From positions 162,218,130-162,282,129 of the forward strand of contig NC_133122.1 in NCBI RefSeq assembly GCF_033568475.1: a stretch of 64,000 nucleotides of DNA, read 5' to 3'. Source of the DNA: Henckelia pumila (lineage: Eukaryota; Streptophyta; Magnoliopsida; Lamiales; Gesneriaceae). Positions 48,401-60,594 of this stretch are shown one piece after another. The translations under genes were made by a program, and so were the position numbers. Within the stretch, counting starts at the first letter, position 1; every line of letters begins with the position of its first letter. The notes below the pieces were generated by a model, which searched no databases, was not told where the DNA came from, and saw only the letters and a list, made by a program, of their open reading frames with translations.

Positions 48401-48628
48401 ATAATTTAAATTGCACAATAAAATCATTTAGACAGATAAACTTAAATAATTAAAAATATTAATTAAATAGTTAGTACAATAAAAAAATTATTTGAATAAA
48501 TAATAAAAATATTTTATCAACACATAATTCACATAAAGAATTTAATCAATTAAACTTAAAAAATAATAATCCTAATATTTATTAAATTTAATGCATGCGA
48601 TTTTGTAGATTGGGTTTTAGATACTACA
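45496..48628 (-). repeat. element E 3' LTR, 3133 bp
   Basis: Bounded by TG and CA with a C-rich (minus-strand G-rich) polypurine tract after it (48629-48648). Frames inside it (for example 47567-47839) have no family features. Confidence 0.75.
46200..46395. repeat. minisatellite in E LTR, three units of about 50 bp
   Basis: ggtaagg-aggcca words start at 46255, 46306 and 46354, each followed by tctc..a.ccccacacatac. The same array occurs in inverse orientation in LTR F (51190-51360). Confidence 0.85.
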
Positions 48629-49149
48629 ATTCCTCAACCCCCCCCCTAAATGAAATTTAATCCTCGAAATTCAGGACTCATTAACTAGGTCCGGATACCT
48701 TAGACTAGATCAACACTAAGTTTTCAACTTAGCACCTACCTGAGTTGGTCCAAATCAGCTTTCGCTGCACACTTTGATGCTTACTGATATCTATATCATC
48801 AAGGACCTGACTAACTTTTATTCCAATATAAAAGTTACAATTCCTACATCTTTCCAAGTGATCTTATCCTCTATGAAAGTTTATCACTCCTCGAATTTAC
48901 GTTCGACCTAAATTTACAAACTTAGAAATGTCATCTTACTGCAACTGATAAGTTCTACAACCTACAAATTCTTAGAATCTTTAAGTTATTGCACAACTTA
49001 CGTCTTGCTAACCTTATATTCTACGTCGAAATTCCAAGCAATAGAGTCCATATAACCAATAAATAATTTATGTCGACCTCGACCAATACCTATTTACTAT
49101 TTAAACTTAACTCATATAATATTAAACTCGAGCTCTTAAGAAATTCGCA

Positions 49150-49385
49150 AGTTCACAAAATACCTAACAATTAACAGTAAACTTTTCTAAATAGGGTAGC
49201 TAAAGGATTATACAAGTCTACCTCGTTAGACCTCAAGATATGGGATGGATCTAACACATACTCCCACAAAAAAATTCTATACGGCATGCCCAAACGATTA
49301 AACGAATTACCAATCTCCTCATCAATCATATATGGACCGAAAAAACGAGTTAATTTTTCTTATATTCCCAAATCGTTAATATTAC
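49150..49385 (-). pseudogene. element E pol C-terminal remnant
   Basis: The minus strand reads KLTRFFGPYMIDEEIGNSFN, then RLGMP and EYVLDPSHILRSNEVDL. This is the degenerate integrase C-terminal signature of Tekay chromoviruses (usual form: RFIGPYEI..., DPSHV). Everything upstream in pol is missing. Confidence 0.7.
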
Positions 49386-49398
49386 GGAACAAAGATAT

Positions 49399-51887
49399 TG
49401 TGACGCCTAGAATTTCTTAATTTCATTTTTGTGCCTAAATTAGTCTTTAATATTTATTATTTTAATTATTTGCAATTATTTTAATTTTTTGTGATCAATT
49501 GGCTAAATATTATATTTTCCTCGCGCATTAGAATTTATCGTTTTTAACTTCTGCGAAAACTAGTATTTTTGTTTTCTGATTAGTAAAATAAAAATTTAAT
49601 ATTTTAAATTAAGATTTTAAAGCTTGAAATTTTATTTAGTACGACCAAATTATAGTCCTAATTACTAGCTTTAATATAGCACTTTTAAAATTTTTAGTAG
49701 CACTTTTACATTTGACTCAAAGCAAACCCTGCAAACCCTAGCTTCTAATATATACTCACACACACACACACTAGCTCCCAAACACACACACACACACCAC
49801 ACGACACCCACCAATTCCCCTGTTCTTCTCCTCCCCAAAGAAATCCTTCGCTCCTTTTTCTTCTTCTTCTTCGTAGCACCTGTTCTTCTTCATTTTTCTC
49901 CGGCAAAGCATCTTCAAGGCTGTAGGGGCGAGCTGTGGCTGTCGATTGAGCTCGATTCCATCCCATTCCAGCTCCTCTTCGATCGGCTTAGTGCATTGAA
50001 CTCACTCCTTTCGATTTTTTTTTCTCCATTTAACTAGGCAAGATTATGGGTTCATTGGCATATCTTGTAGATTATTTATGTATGTTTTGATTGGTTTTAA
50101 GTTTTGTGCACTCCATTTGTTTTTCAAAAAAATATGTATCGTGAGTGCGTGCCCTGCTTCTTCTTCCAGACACGGCAATGAGTTTTCTTTTGCTTGTTTA
50201 TTGTTTCTCTATTGGTTTAATCATGTTTAGGTCGAGGAATGTTTGACTTCGAAGCATTTGAGAAATAATACAGTGGAAGGTTGCTTATGTTCGATTTTTT
50301 TTCCAGATTTCTTGACCTGTTATTTTCGAAAATTGTTGTTATTGATGGTGATGATGGGTTGGTGATTTAGGAGCTACCGTGGTTTATTCGTAGTTCACAT
50401 GGTAGCGTTAGAAGTGATGAATTTGGAATGGAGTACTGTATTGGAGGTTTCGGTCTAGCTTCTTGTCTTAAGGGCTCGGTTTGAGGATGGCTGGGCATGC
50501 CGTTGGGCTGTGATGCTGGTAAGTGTAGGAGTCGAGTACAGTGGTGTGAGTGGGACTAATGCAATGAGTATGGTCCTAAGAATTTTGGGTTGAGAGATGG
50601 GAGTTAACTTAGCCAAGGTTTTCATTGGATAGGTAGCTAAGTCATGGGCAGAATTGGAGGATTGGGACAGGTGCTGTTCGGGTTTGAGCACTTATAACCG
50701 GGTTAGAGTCTGGTTTTAGCGAAGGACTCAGGTTTGGTGGCACTGTGGGATGTTAAAGAAGTGTGGTTTCGAACGGAGTACAATTTGCTTGAGTTTTCCC
50801 TAAGTTCTAAGCCTTTGGGCTTAAGAGAGACAGAAATTCTAAGGGATAAGTTGCTGCTCGGGTTGAATGTTCAAAACAGAGTTAAGGTTGGAATTGGGTT
50901 AAGGGCTCGGTTTAGGAATTAGCCTAAGAGTTTTGAATATGTCGTTCCTAGCGGATTTCCTTTTGATTAAGTGTTGAGCAAATTATTAGTTGTTAGGGCG
51001 AAATGCTCCAATAACCTAAGAGCTGAATTTTTGGTTTAGATCTTCATCCTTGGTATTACTTCCTAAATCACCATCCCGATCATCCAAATTTGAGTCACTT
51101 GCCTGATCATTGAGTAAATATTTTCAAGAACATTACATCTACGTATGCATGCTAAAAACATGAATCAATAAGAAAAAAAATTATTTTTGAACGAAGTGAG
51201 TTGGTTGTGACCATAGAAAGACGTGTATGGACGGGCTGGGAGACGTTCTGGCTTCCCTTACCACCTGATGTGTATGGATGGGCTGAGAGAAATCTTGGCT
51301 TCCCATACCAATCATTGGCAAGACGGGTTGGGAGATATCCTGACTTCCTTGTGGCATAGTGCACTGCAACCATGATCTAGATCGAAACTAGAGTCACAAT
51401 TCAAGGATCTAAATTCTCAGTTTCAGTTCAAGTCAATTATATTCATGTTCAGCACATTGTATGCAGTTTCATTGTTCATGTGTGACTTAGCCATGCATAT
51501 GTTACATTCATATTCACATCGTTTACCCTGTGATCATCTTTTTAAGTTTAAGGGCACAAAAGTATTTTAATACAAGTTATCTTCAGTCTGCCTGTGCTTG
51601 TATCTATGTAGTACTCGTTATCCCCCCCCCCCCCCCCACCATATTCTTGTTGAGTCTTTTTGGCTCACTACACTTATTGTTTCCAGGTGATGACTTTTAC
51701 GTTGAGATTGAGGGGCAGGATCCCCAGGGCGAGGTCACCGGTGATGCATGCCCTTGACCGACGTGCTTTCAGTTGTTCTGCAAACTCTGTTGTTGCCTTT
51801 TTATTTATGAGTGAAAATATTTTCATACTCTGTCAGTCATTTGCAGGAGGTGTTTTCCCTGCTTTAGAATATTTGGCATGTAAACTT
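49399..51887 (+). repeat. LTR F, related to E LTR but inverted, right end truncated
   Basis: Starts TGTGACGCCTAG in plus orientation. Its middle and right parts are similar to the reverse complement of the E LTR (the ggtaagg array, the agctgtggctgtcgattgag block, the region near the adjacent tatattcttgttgag). It stops abruptly at 51887 where E-orientation LTR begins. No internal domain or partner LTR was found, so it is a solo or truncated LTR. It contains (AC)n at 49755-49798 and C16 at 51622-51637. Confidence 0.6.
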
Positions 51888-52283
51888 AAATAGCTATAAT
51901 GTTTAAAATAAACTTCTGCGGAAGACTAGCATAGGTCAGAGGGATGTGCCGTGCCCGCATCGCAGTCCACTCGATAGTCTTGCCCCTCGATCTCAATGAT
52001 AATTTATACCTGCAACAAGTAGATGTGAGCCTAGGGGCCCAACAATTGGGGGAAATAATGAGTACTACATAAATACATGCACACGCAGATTAAAAATAGC
52101 TTGATAATAAAATACTTTGTGCCCTTAATTTGAATAAATAATCTCTAAAGGAAAGAAGTGAACATAAATGAATCATATGCATGGCTAAGTCGAATATAAT
52201 CACCTTAACTGAATAAACTATACTGAAACATAGTCATAAATATTTGAACTTAGATCCATGGATTGTGACTGTGAGATTTCGAT
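51888..52283 (-). repeat. internal piece of an E-type LTR
   Basis: Collinear with 45786-46184 (cttctgcggaagactag, gatgtgccgtgcccgcatc), same orientation as E, without either LTR end. Confidence 0.8.
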
Positions 52284-53786
52284 AAACAAAATCTACAGCT
52301 TATTCGGGAAAACTTTCTAAATGTTTTATTCGTCATTTTGTTCCCATAGTTGGTGCATTAATCTTACCGGTTTACGTTCACAAAATCTTAGAATGCAAAT
52401 GTAAAGTACCCAGGAACAACTCTATTTCGTATCTCATATCTGTTCACTCATTCAGCTTATCGAAAATCAACTGTTTACTCTTAAAGATCGTATTAAAAAT
52501 TGAAACACCCATTCAATTACTTCACTAACCAGAAGTATTCTCGCTAAAACTAGATATAGCTAGTAGTCGTCATTCCTCGGATCACAACAATAACTTAGGA
52601 TTTCATCTAGTATTAATACTAAATTCCCAACGGTCTAAACACTTAATAAGCGGTTACGAGTCGATTCTCTACACCATAATAGAAATGATAATTTGAAACT
52701 ATGATCCACCCAAATAATTCAACATGATGGATCAGGAAAGGAAACAGACATACAAGTGATGTTGCTTAATATGAAATGAAATAATGCAAGCATTACAAAC
52801 AAACGAGTTGACAATAAAAATTCTAGATAAGTGAAAACAACTCACTCATAATTCAATTCTAGGGGTAAATGAATGATAATGAAGGCTCCATGGATAATAA
52901 ATATGAGCCAATAAGATACAAACCTCGTGGTCATTCATAAGGGTAATGAAAACATGCTCAAACAGTCAAAGCATAATTAAGAGCCATCGGTGCGACTTCG
53001 ATCGAGAGAAGTTCACACAAGTCAATCATTAGGGGAAACAACGGTCCTAAGACATATTCAGATGTCAACCACAACATGAGTAGATCACCAAAAAGGAAGA
53101 CAAAGTGGATCTTACTCACATCAACATGTGGCTCTAGAACCGAAATTTTTTTTCAAGAAGTGCGAAATATAAACAATATTTTATTAAGAAGTTTAACCAA
53201 GGTCAAAGTAGCAGAATACAACGTTTACTGATGTCATACGAATCCATAAATGAAAAAAAGGTGTGCAAATAAATTTCAGATACTCAAAAGTATTTTTTGC
53301 AATAGATACAAACACAAATAAAGAATAAGGAAATAATTATCGAGATAATAGTTCACATAATTGAAAGGCTCATAGTAACCGACTCGCTATTTCCCAAAAT
53401 TATACTGCCCAAATAACAAAAGAAACTCAAACTATCCATAATAATATAGAACAAAGTACGTATCCCAAGTCTTCGCACGAGTTCGATTCATAAACTTACT
53501 GACAAAACATACATAATTCAATTTCTAAGAAAACTATTCACTTAGTTTTATCCGACTAAATTTCATCCCTAAGAGAATAAATTAAAAAAAGGGCAGATCA
53601 AATAATACCTCCTAATACGCAAGTTTAATATTTCCGACAAATTCCTACAATCTCACCAAATATTGTTAACACCACCTAATAACTCAAACAACATCCACGT
53701 ACTATCCAAAACTGGAAGGAATATTAGTACAACAACTCCGTTTAACTTGAAACCGCATGCTATAAAAATAAATAGTCAAATAATCC
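52284..53786. other. unassigned non-coding stretch inside the D/E complex
   Basis: No conserved frame on either strand. AT-rich, probably decayed retroelement interior. It ends where D sequence restarts (ctggaaaaccc). Confidence 0.5.
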
Positions 53787-54678
53787 TGGAAAACCCTTCA
53801 ATAAATCTGCGATAATACCCTTCTAAACCCATAAAACTACGTATTTCAGGAACAGAAGTAGGTATAGGCCAGTTCATCACCGCTTCAACCTTACTAGGAT
53901 CAACTGCAATCCCATCTTCTGAAATAACACGACCAAGAATACAACTCTATCCAACCAAAACTCACACTTGGACAACTTGGCATACAATTGCTCAGTTCTC
54001 AAAATCTGTAAAATAATTCTCAAATGCTCTGCATGTTTAGTCTCATTCTGAGAATAGATCAAAATATCATCGATAAATATCACTACGAACTCGTCAACAG
54101 ACTTCTGAAAAATTGTGTTCATTAAGTCCATGAATACATCAGGAGCATTTGTCACTCCAAAAGGCATAACCAGGAATTCAAAATGCCCATACCTGGTTCT
54201 AAATGTGGTCTTGGGATTATTTGAACCTCACTTGATGGTATCCAGATCGCAAATCAATCTTCGAATAGATGGAAGAACCCTGCAATTGATCAAATAGATC
54301 ATCTATTCGAGGCAAAGGGTACTTATTCTTTACCGTGGCTTTATTCAGTTGTCGATAGTCGATACATAATCTCATCGACCCATCCTTTTTTCTTACAAAT
54401 AGCACTGGAGCACCCCAAGGCGAAACACTCGGTTTGATGTGTCCCTTGGCTAACAGATCTTCAAGTTGCTCCTTGAGTTCTTTTAGTTCAATTGGTGTTA
54501 TTCTGTAAGGAGCTTTTGATATAGGTAAAGTATTAGGCATCAGTTCAATACTGAATTCTAGTTCACGGGCTGGAGGAAAACCCGGAATTTCATTTGGAAA
54601 TACATTTGCAAATTTTTTAACAACTGGAATGTTTGCTAATTTTGGGCTAGGTTTCAGTACATCTACTGCATAAACCAA
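53787..54678 (-). pseudogene. element D RT (right copy)
   Basis: 54217-54678 carries the RT N-terminal half ([36 protein letters not shown]). 53877-54167 carries [26 protein letters not shown] and [11 protein letters not shown] deletion near 54225 joins these out of frame. The part from 53787 to 54341 repeats 44934-45495 of the left copy with several percent difference. Confidence 0.9.
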
Positions 54679-54681
54679 AAA

Positions 54682-55257
54682 TCATTTGGCACGTTTTTGC
54701 AATAAACGGGCCATAGTTAACATTGAAATCAGAGGGATCTTGGCTCTAGAACCCTTACCATAAAATTTACAATCATCTTTCATATCTGGTCTAAACTTGA
54801 CCACTTTGTGGAAACAATCCACAGTCGCTCTGTACTTGGTCAAGGTATCTATGCCAATGATACAATCAAAATCAGACAACCCAAGTACAATACAATCAAT
54901 CTCCATTACATTCCCTTCATAACACAGTTCACAACTTTTGGCAATATTTGCTGACATCTTCCCTTTCCCCAAAGGCGAAGAAATGACATATACAGACGTC
55001 AAAGGCTCAATAGGCATGGAATGAAACATAGCAAATCGCTCATCTATGAATGTATGCGATGCACCAGTATCAATTAACACATAAGCAGGATAACCAGAAA
55101 TAACACAGTTACCTGCGATCACATCGTCAGGTGTAGATTGAGCCTGGTCCTCTGTCAATGCAAAGACTCGTGCCTGCAGTCTAGGAGGCTGGCCTACACT
55201 CTGGCTTCCTCCTCTTCTGATTTGCTCTGGCCTATTCTGAGACTGAAAAAAGTGCAC
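54682..55257 (-). pseudogene. element D protease region
   Basis: Reads VFALTEDQAQSTPDDVIAGN, then the aspartic protease site VLIDTGASHTFIDERFA and LSDFDCIIGIDTL, as in chromovirus proteases. Open for 191 codons, then a stop before RT. Confidence 0.9.
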
Positions 55258-56350
55258 TGAGGTGGCTTGTCGATCAGATTGTGTTGCAGGTCTCGAATTA
55301 GATCCACCACGTGATTTTTCGGAACCATGGTTAGGACATGCTCTGGCATAATGTCCCGTCTATCCACACAAATTACAGTTGCCCCAAACTCCAACATAGT
55401 TATCACTGGGTTGTTTTCCTCCACACTTGTTGCAGTATAATGCTGAGGATCCCAAACTCTGAACCGAACCAGACTGTCTCGATCCGCTAGAGTTGGAAGA
55501 GTTCCCACCATGCTTCTTGAACTGTTTACCCATAGGCCTAAACCGATCCCTCCTGTTGTTATTGCTTCCAACTCCCTCGTATCGACTGTACTGTTGTGGA
55601 TACTGTGGCTAGGAGTGTGATTGTGATGGTCTCGAGGGTGTAGGCATGGATGAAAATCCTCTCTGTCTCAAAATACCAGCTTCAGCTCCTTTGGCTCGAC
55701 CAAGAGCATCAGCCAAATTGTTCGGTCTTCCAGAATTTACCAAAGTAAATATTTCGGGATTTAGGCCATTGATAAAGTGATCAGCCTTAGCTTCTTTGTC
55801 TCCGGCAACATGTTGTGCGAATCAGAGCAAACTCGAGAACTTAGAAACATAATCCTCGATATTCATGTCACATTGCCTCAGATTGGCAAATTCTGCTCCC
55901 TTATCTTTCCTGTAGGATGTAGGAAAGAAACGTTGATAGAACTCAGTCTTAAGCACCCTCAAAGAAATAATAGTACCTCGGTTCTCCAAAGATTTCTTCG
56001 TCATTATCCACCAACTTTTAGCAACATCCAGCAATTGATGTATGACTAGCCGGATTCTCTGGTCATCAGAGTAGTCTAGCGACTCGAACAACTATTCAAT
56101 ATCATCGAGCCAGCTTTCACATTCAACGGTGTTCTCTGTCCCTTTTCAAGGTTGGTGGCTTAAACGATTGAAATCTCTTCAGTAGTATTTCCATAGGGGT
56201 AGGAGTAGTGTCCATAGGATCGGCGACATCACTATCCTGTTCTGTTTGAGGTACCTCTCTATTCTGAGGGACTTCCCTTTTTTGAGGAACTTCCTCTGCT
56301 TGAGGGACTTCTTCTGTTCTAGGTGTACTTCTCAGTCTACGAGGAGCCAT
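55258..56350 (-). pseudogene. element D gag, disrupted
   Basis: ATG at 56350 (MAPRRLRSTPRTEEVPQ). A Glu/Pro repeat (EVPQ) follows, then frame breaks. 55822-56091 holds the retrotrans_gag helices (FESLDYSDDQRIRLVIHQL, AKSWW). The zinc knuckle lies at about 55330-55385 (CNLCG, TGHYARAC) with one stop inside. Confidence 0.88.
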
Positions 56351-56638
56351 GCTGCAGTACTGAAATTATACAATAATTCACAATATCATAATCTCATTCT
56401 CAGTTAGGTCATTCTTAGTTCATTAAACTTGAGAGCATTTAATTTCCAAAGAATTGATATTGGTTCTCTTTCTTCCAATCACACACACTTTACAAGTTAC
56501 GGCACATAATCACATAGCACATAGGTATAAGGGGTAGGGCACATTCGCATGAAATTTTATAATTAAGAAATGTATCAATTTCATGCAAAACAATCGTGCA
56601 ACTCAACTCTACCCAACTCACCAACATCTAATGTCGAC

Positions 56639-56668
56639 TCGAGGTATCTTATCTCTCCGATACACCTA
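56639..56668 (-). other. degenerate primer-binding site region of element D
   Basis: Minus strand next to the 5' LTR reads TTAGGTGTATCGGAGAGATA. It resembles the initiator-Met site with a gap and substitutions. Weak. Confidence 0.35.
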
Positions 56669-59054
56669 ATGTGAGACCCCGGGTCCCACGAACAAATCGA
56701 CAATGCAAAACTGATCCGAATTTTTTTTTAAATAGGAACTCTTAATATATTTTTAGAAGTCCAAAAATACCATAAACATGAATTTAGGACAAAAGGAATC
56801 ATATTTGAAAAATCCAAGTTGAAGCTAAGGCGCTGCAGAGCCTAAAATATAGAGCTGGGGCGCTAGAGATACAGCGCTGGGGCGCCAAACTATCGTATTT
56901 CCGGATCACTGAGGCGCTGGAGCACTGCCAAGCGGCGCTGGGGCGCTAAACCTTCGAATTACAGGAGCTGGAGAGCTTACAATAGGCGCTAGGGCGCTAT
57001 GCGCTACACTGTAATACTGCAGTTGTAGCTCAAAGATGCTACTGGTTCGACATCTTACATGCAGAATCTGAAAAAGTGGTAAACATATAAGTTGTAGATT
57101 TTTGTCTTGGATTTCCAATGCTACCAATCTCACTATAATCGGAATTTTTAGTGAAAAACTATGCTCATTCTACCAAGATGTGTCAGTGCAAAAATATTTG
57201 GAAACAATCGACACACTTCGGTTAATTTTGACCAAACTTTCAAACGAAAACCCAGAATGACTCAAACTTGATACATGGTCCATTCTAACATTTCAAATGA
57301 GTTTAAAAATCACAATCAATAGGAAAATATAACAATACTTGACAATGGAAAAATATCCAACATTGCCCTAAAGAAAACCCCAACATAACAAGCTAAGACC
57401 CGGAGTACCACTTCTATACTTGAACCCAAACTCTCATGACCTCCGATTACTTGGCCTTGATTCACCTGTTGCAATGCACAAACACAAAACAAAGTAACAT
57501 CCCGATAAACCGGTAAGTATAAAACCCAGTATGAACAGCGGAATAATATAAATCAAATATAACAATTACAACACATTTCAAAGTATGTCGTGCTTTCATG
57601 AAATGCATGCTCAATAAAATGTTGGTTTCCAAACGATGGATATCAATCATCGAGGTTCATATCCGACCCCGGCATCGAGATTCACATTAAATTCTTGGCA
57701 GTAGGGATCCCAAAATGAGGAAAAGACAACACAATCATCACCACCTACCCTACCACTCGGGGTGATGTGTTAGGTTTCTTAACCCTGGACTTTGGCACCG
57801 CTATATAGAGTATGCTGGCATACAGGAAGCCTATGCTGCAACCTGACCCACTCGTATATAGGCCCAAAATGTCCGCTTACTGCTTGCTTTCTCAAACTGA
57901 AATAAATCAGGCTCAATATGTATGAGATGATGTAATAATGTAACAATAGCTTGTTCTCGCTATTTCAAATATCATAACACTTTCTTTCTACTGTTGCACG
58001 TTAAAAAAAATCATCTCAAAGCATGCAATACATATTCGATTCAAATAATAGCATGAAACCAATATTAAAACGAAGAGCCATTAATTAGTACATGCAATTC
58101 AATCAACTGCAACGAATCGAATAAAAACAGTCAATGGCATACAAACAAGTAAACTGTGTGATTAAGGGGCTCGAGAATCAAACTCATCTCAAGTGCTCAA
58201 TCCCCAATGATTCCTCTCTTGCTCATACCTTCAACAACAATTCCGTAGTGTTCAAATCCGCAGGCTCGATCAAATTCTCAACAAATCGAATTCTTGCAAC
58301 TCGAATTCGATAAACTCCAAATCAAAACTAAAAATGAATAATAATTCATCAATGTCATTCTTTTATATTATTCTAACTTCATCCCAAATGTATTCCCAAC
58401 GTTTACAACTCCATTTCCATTTCAAAAATCGAACCGACGACACAAGAATTCAAAACTTATATTTCCATAAGTATCAACACCATTTTTGCATCATATTAAA
58501 CTCCATTATAAATCAATCCCCAAGATTTCGAATATAGGGATCACTTCAAATGTGATTTTCCAGAAAATCATCCAAAAATTGAAAACATGTCCAAACAATG
58601 GTATTTTCATAAACCGTCTTAGATATATCATCTCTATTAACTCGAGAACATGTTCATCAAATAAATTCTCGAATCCAACAAAACCCAAAATTTTTGAACT
58701 TGATAGAATTTAATAAAACTTACGTAGAAACGTAGCCCTCGTCGTAAGGATTCCGAAATCGTATTTATTTTTGAAATCTACCGGCCGGATGGTGTCAGAT
58801 CGGAGCTTGAAGCGGCACACGTTAATGGCTTCCTTCTTCCTTCTCTCTTCTCCCGGTAGGTGATAATGAAGATGATATGATACATACACATATGCATATA
58901 CCAACTTATAATTAATGAAATTATTAAATATCTCTAAATTGCAATTTAGTCCTTGAAGCTTTCAAACTTTCAATTCAGTCCTTAAATTTCTGAAACTTTG
59001 AATTTAAATCTAAATTTCGTATATTCTCAAATTAAATATTTTTGGGGCATTACA
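56669..59054 (-). repeat. element D 5' LTR, 2386 bp
   Basis: Collinear with 40378-42804 (differences include a deletion in the GCGCT array). Confidence 0.93.
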
Positions 59055-59059
59055 TCAGC

Positions 59060-59735
59060 GGCCTCGTAGCTTTGATGCATCATTCCACAAACTGGGTCAC
59101 TGGAGTAATTCGGAGGCTAGAGAACTTATGGCACTAGTGTGTCGTGAACTATGCCTTGTCTTTGCGGAAGTGGCGTCAGGCTAGCAGGGATTTTGTAGTC
59201 GTTCCGAGTGGACTCGATCGGCTATGGTGAACTGATGGGTTTCAATGGTGGAATTATTCAGCATTCTCGGGAAGCGAAGAACTCCATGAAAGTGAGTTCA
59301 AACGTTCCAATTTCTGTCCGAATCCGGATCCCTTAGGCGTCTCTTCTTCGAGATCTACTTGGCTTTCTTTCCGTCGAAAGAGACGGATGGATGATGCCCT
59401 TCTAATCTGTTTCCGAGACGTTAGATTGAATTGGAAAGACTTGGAAAGAAGTTAATTAGGGTAAAAAGTAAAAAAAAAAATTAAATAAAAAAAGATTTAA
59501 AATGGGGATAAAAGGGACATTTCAAAACCGATTGTTAATTTTTAAAATACCAATTTGCGATGTGCCTTTTCCCTAATTTCCCCCTTTTAACCGACTTCAG
59601 TGTCTCGTTCAAGGTATAACAGAAAAACAACACAGTCGAGGGCAAGAGAGATACATCGAGAAGCAACATCCATTGAGATGGAAGGAGTTTTCTCAGGAAT
59701 TCACTGGGAATCGGAGGCACAAAGCAAGAGAGAGT
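59060..59735. other. unassigned low-copy-looking sequence right of D
   Basis: Continues the sequence left of D (40377). Balanced base composition up to about 59450. On the plus strand a stop-free run (about 59232-59453) includes CPNPDPLGVSSSRSTWLSF. On the minus strand MSQLQATMLAIEIDCNSIQ|GT spans from the D junction into 40315. Neither is recognised; it may be a host gene 5' region or fragment. Confidence 0.35.
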
Positions 59736-60065
59736 GAAACAATGAATAGAGGAGAAATAAGCTCTATCTGTAATTGTTTCTCATTCTCTTTCTTTGGTTT
59801 GATTGTATTTTACTGAGACTTGGATTGATCAAATAAAAGTGGCGATCTCCCGTGGATGTAGGCACATTATTGCCGAACCACGTAAACCTGTATTTTGTTG
59901 ATTATTGTTTTACTTCTTGAATTTGTCTGTTAAATCTTGATTGTGAAATCTTTCAAATTCTGGAATCTCGATTTGTTCTCAGTAGTGGTTGTGTAATTGG
60001 TATGTGTTTGATTGTGTCCGAGAATTAAAGGAAATACATACACAAGTACATTTATTTACTAACAG

Positions 60066-60083
60066 TGGCGTCGTCCGTGGGAA
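60066..60083 (+). other. primer-binding-site-like sequence
   Basis: gtggcgtcgtccgtggga directly after tactaaca. The tggcgccgtc type is common behind plant LTRs. The matching tRNA is not certain. Confidence 0.5.
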
Positions 60084-60092
60084 TCTAAAACC

Positions 60093-60482
60093 ATGTTTGG
60101 ATCAATGAAATTTGATATCGAAAAGTTTACTGGAAAAAATGATTTCTCCTTATGGAGAATCAAGATGAAGGCAATCTTGGTTCAACAGGGGTTAGGTGAA
60201 GCACTGAAATCGAAGGAGGAAATTTCTGCTGCATTAAAAGATAAAGAAAAGGATGATATATTCGGTTGTCTAGCATATGCACACATTAAGCAAGACAAAC
60301 TGGAACCTAGGGCTCTAAAATGCATCTTAATAGGCTATCTAGAGGGAGTAAAAAGTTATAAAATTTGCAATTTGGAGACAAAGGGGCCAAGGTGTTTTAA
60401 CTCAAGAGATGCAAGTTTTGATGAGACAAGAATTACATACACTTCAAGGAAGCTGAAGTTAAAGCTGGAACTGAAAGGTTGA
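60093..60482 (+). pseudogene. Copia gag fused by deletion to integrase C-terminus
   Basis: Residues 1-54 are Copia gag (FDIEKFTGKNDFSLWRIKMK, VQQGLGEAL). At about residue 55 (KEKDD|IFGC) the protein jumps to the integrase C-terminus (FGCLAYAHIKQDKLEPRALK, CILIGYLEG, FNSRDASFDE). The frame stays open for 129 codons across the junction. All gag zinc-knuckle, protease and integrase core sequence is gone. Confidence 0.8.
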
Positions 60483-60594
60483 ATGACACTCAAGTTGAGG
60501 TGGAGTTACAGGAGCAAACAGAAAATCTGAACCTCAATACCTATCTTGAGTATAGCAGAGCAGGTGGAGCATGATGAACCATCCTCTTATAAAG

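Larger units (their letters stand above)
45496..49398 (-). mobile_element. element E, Gypsy (Tekay-like) remnant inside D
   Basis: LTR 45496-48628 (TGAAACGACCCC ... GATACTACA, 3133 bp), then a polypurine tract and a decayed pol end. The rest of E is lost or rearranged; only a piece of a second LTR is seen (51888-52283). The target was cgtgg in D's RT. Confidence 0.75.
40378..59054 (-). mobile_element. Gypsy chromovirus element D (Tekay-like), interrupted
   Basis: TGTGAGACCCC ... GGCATTACA with tcagc on both sides. LTRs are 40378-42804 and 56669-59054. Domain order on the minus strand is gag, protease, RT, RNase H, integrase, chromodomain, as in Tekay/Del chromoviruses. An 8.3 kb foreign block (45496 to about 53786) lies inside RT, and the RT segment next to it occurs on both sides. 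Confidence 0.92.

Noticed and set aside
51622..51637. Run of 16 C
   Set aside because: Considered as a polypurine tract of a plus/minus element, but it lies inside LTR F, not next to an LTR end; it may also be partly a sequencing or assembly effect.
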